This document shows positions 62,850 through 64,000 of a stretch of DNA of 64,000 nt, piece after piece; within the stretch, counting starts at the first letter, position 1; every line of letters starts with the position of its first letter. Source of the stretch: Thermanaeromonas toyohensis ToBE (GTDB lineage: Bacteria > Bacillota > DSM-521 > Neomoorellales > Neomoorellaceae); the NCBI RefSeq assembly GCF_900176005.1, contig NZ_LT838272.1:1631587-1695586 (forward strand). Reading direction: 5' to 3'. Both the position numbers and the translations under genes were made by a program. The notes beneath the pieces are model-generated. The model made no database searches. It was not told the DNA's origin and saw nothing but the letters and a program-made list of their open reading frames with translations.

Positions 62850-63272
62850 GTGGGCGGTACGAAATACGACTCCGTAGAATACTGGACTAGCTTAATTAGG
62901 ATGTGCCTTTCACGCTTCTTCATCCTCCACGCTTTGCACATGCGTCCCTTACACGGGTACGAAATAACCAAGCAGGTAGCCGCCTTGACCAGAGGATGCT
63001 GTGCCCCTACGGAAGGGAGCCTATATCCACTTTTGAGGGAATTTGTGGAGGCAGGAGTGGTGACTGTAGAGACGCAGGTAGTATCGGGACGCGAACGGAA
63101 AGTATATACCTTAACTCCCTTGGGAGAACGTGCCTATAGTGTGGCGGCTCGGGCGTGGGCGGAGGTGGCGTGCTATATATTAGAAGCAGTTAAAGCCCAA
63201 AGTTCAGAAATATGTGCTACAGGTAGCACGGGGAAACAAGAGGTGGGGGAAGAACGGCAGGTAGCATTATGA
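62850..63272 (+). CDS. PadR-family regulator
   Basis: A 140-residue PadR winged-helix protein: RFFILHALHMRPLHGYEITK, EGSLYPLLREFVEAGVV and RERKVYTLTPLGER. A CC pair (TRGCCAPTEG) next to the recognition helix could bind a thiophilic metalloid. GTG 62850 follows AAAGGGG. It precedes the permease gene by 21 nt and probably represses it. Confidence 0.9.
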   Translation: MGGTKYDSVEYWTSLIRMCLSRFFILHALHMRPLHGYEITKQVAALTRGCCAPTEGSLYPLLREFVEAGVVTVETQVVSGRERKVYTLTPLGERAYSVAARAWAEVACYILEAVKAQSSEICATGSTGKQEVGEERQVAL

Positions 63273-63293
63273 CTTCCTGGAGGTGTTGTAGTA

Positions 63294-64000
63294 TTGAGCG
63301 AACAGGTCAACAACCTGGTTACAGCATTGAGGTTCTTCATTCAGATTTCCCTTGAACTTGTAGTACTTTTTATTGGGATTACTTTCCTTGTCAGCCTCAT
63401 CCTGCAGTACGTTTCTCCGGAAAGGGTACAGAGCGCTCTTAAGGGGAAACGGCTTGGCTTAGGGAACATCGTAGCCGCGGTATTTGGGGGAGTCACACCT
63501 TTTTGCTCCTGCTCTGCGGTTCCCATGCTGATGGGGCTACTTGAACTGGGTGTACCTTTCGGAGTGGCCATGTCGTTTTTAATAGCTTCTCCGCTGGGGG
63601 TCTTCAATCCGGTTGTACTCTCTCTCTTCGGTACTTTGCTGGGGCGGCGCGTCCTTGTGCTTTATATAGTTACCACCTTTATTGCGGCCGTTTTAGCGGG
63701 TATTATCCTGGATGCACTGGGCCTAGCGAAGTACGTAAAAGATGTGCGTATTATTGGTGCTCTGCAAAATTCTGAGAAGGGCGGACCTGTCACGTTGAAG
63801 GAGCGGATCAAAACGGCGGCGCAGAACGCTGTGGGGCTCTTTCGCCAGATGGTACCTTACCTGCTGGTAGGTGTGGCCATCGGTTCCTTTATCTACGGCT
63901 TCGTACCGGCGAGTTTTTTGGTCCGCATTGCTGGACCGCATAACCCATTTGCCATCCCAGTAGCTGCGGCAATAGGGGTTCCCTTATATGTCCGGACAGA
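63294..64000 (+). CDS. ArsP/DUF318-type permease, runs off window
   Basis: The first 235 codons of a permease from TTG 63294 (GGAGGTG 10 nt upstream); the 3' end is outside the window. Signature TPFCSCSAVPMLMGLLELGV near residue 65 followed by FGVAMSFLIASPLGVFNPVV matches UPF0718/ArsP permeases. At least five membrane segments are visible. Together with PadR it makes a third regulated transporter unit in the island. The substrate is probably an organoarsenical, by family only. Confidence 0.88.
   Translation, partial: MSEQVNNLVTALRFFIQISLELVVLFIGITFLVSLILQYVSPERVQSALKGKRLGLGNIVAAVFGGVTPFCSCSAVPMLMGLLELGVPFGVAMSFLIASPLGVFNPVVLSLFGTLLGRRVLVLYIVTTFIAAVLAGIILDALGLAKYVKDVRIIGALQNSEKGGPVTLKERIKTAAQNAVGLFRQMVPYLLVGVAIGSFIYGFVPASFLVRIAGPHNPFAIPVAAAIGVPLYVRT

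Noticed and set aside
1-64000. CRISPR arrays
   Set aside because: No regularly spaced direct repeats with unique spacers were seen; the recurrent intergenic structures are inverted repeats with varying sequence.

Overview
The window reads as thermophilic, spore-forming Firmicutes DNA (Moorella / Desulfovirgula / Desulfotomaculum-like). The basis is GC-rich sequence, strong AGGAGG ribosome binding sites, frequent GTG/TTG starts, a Spo0E-type and a YyaC-type sporulation protein, a clostridial ferredoxin and an IsrB nickase of the kind known from such organisms. Species is inference; no rRNA is present.

Positions 1-45.9 kb look like a conjugative or integrative mobile element (plasmid or ICE), almost entirely on the + strand. 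About 60 small, mostly unrecognised genes surround recognisable modules: Fic protein (3.3 kb), HD hydrolase (7.4 kb), Rad50/SbcC-like ATPase with an in-frame UGA just before its Walker B motif (12.8-14.3 kb), YyaC-like protease homologue (14.4 kb), HicBA (17.9 kb), PC4-like and recombination-directionality-factor-like proteins (19-20.8 kb), an IS200/IS605-type unit with an omega RNA and IsrB (25.3-26.8 kb), RNase H-SWIM fusion (29.6 kb), and a replication/nucleotide block of dNMP-kinase-like protein, primase, DNA clamp, HAD nucleotidase and PD-(D/E)XK nuclease (32.7-37.7 kb). Next come a MoxR ATPase / VWA / RQC-domain operon and a VirD4/TraG coupling protein (39.2-45.1 kb), then a Spo0E-like gene with two Spo0A boxes upstream.

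Two features of this element are not explained by ordinary annotation. First, at least eleven genes have a strong Shine-Dalgarno sequence separated from the start codon by a perfect or near-perfect hairpin. If the hairpin is looped out, the remaining spacing is 7-14 nt, mostly 7-11. The arms differ in sequence at every site, so the structure and not the sequence is conserved. Second, at least seven intergenic regions carry a related multi-hairpin structure with a CCCTGCC.../...GCGGGGAGGG stem.

Positions 45.9-52.2 kb hold a GH26-like secreted protein, a THEP1 NTPase, two toxin-antitoxin pairs with damaged toxins, a ferredoxin, a membrane protein broken by a 22-bp tandem duplication and a secreted nuclease. 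Two radical-SAM genes follow (52.4-55.2 kb, minus strand). Positions 55.3-64 kb form an arsenic/oxyanion island: divergent ArsR-ACR3 and ArsR-permease-DUF169-AhpD-like-thioredoxin-DGC units with consensus promoters, a cysteine desulfurase and Fe-S protein, and a PadR-permease pair that runs off the end.
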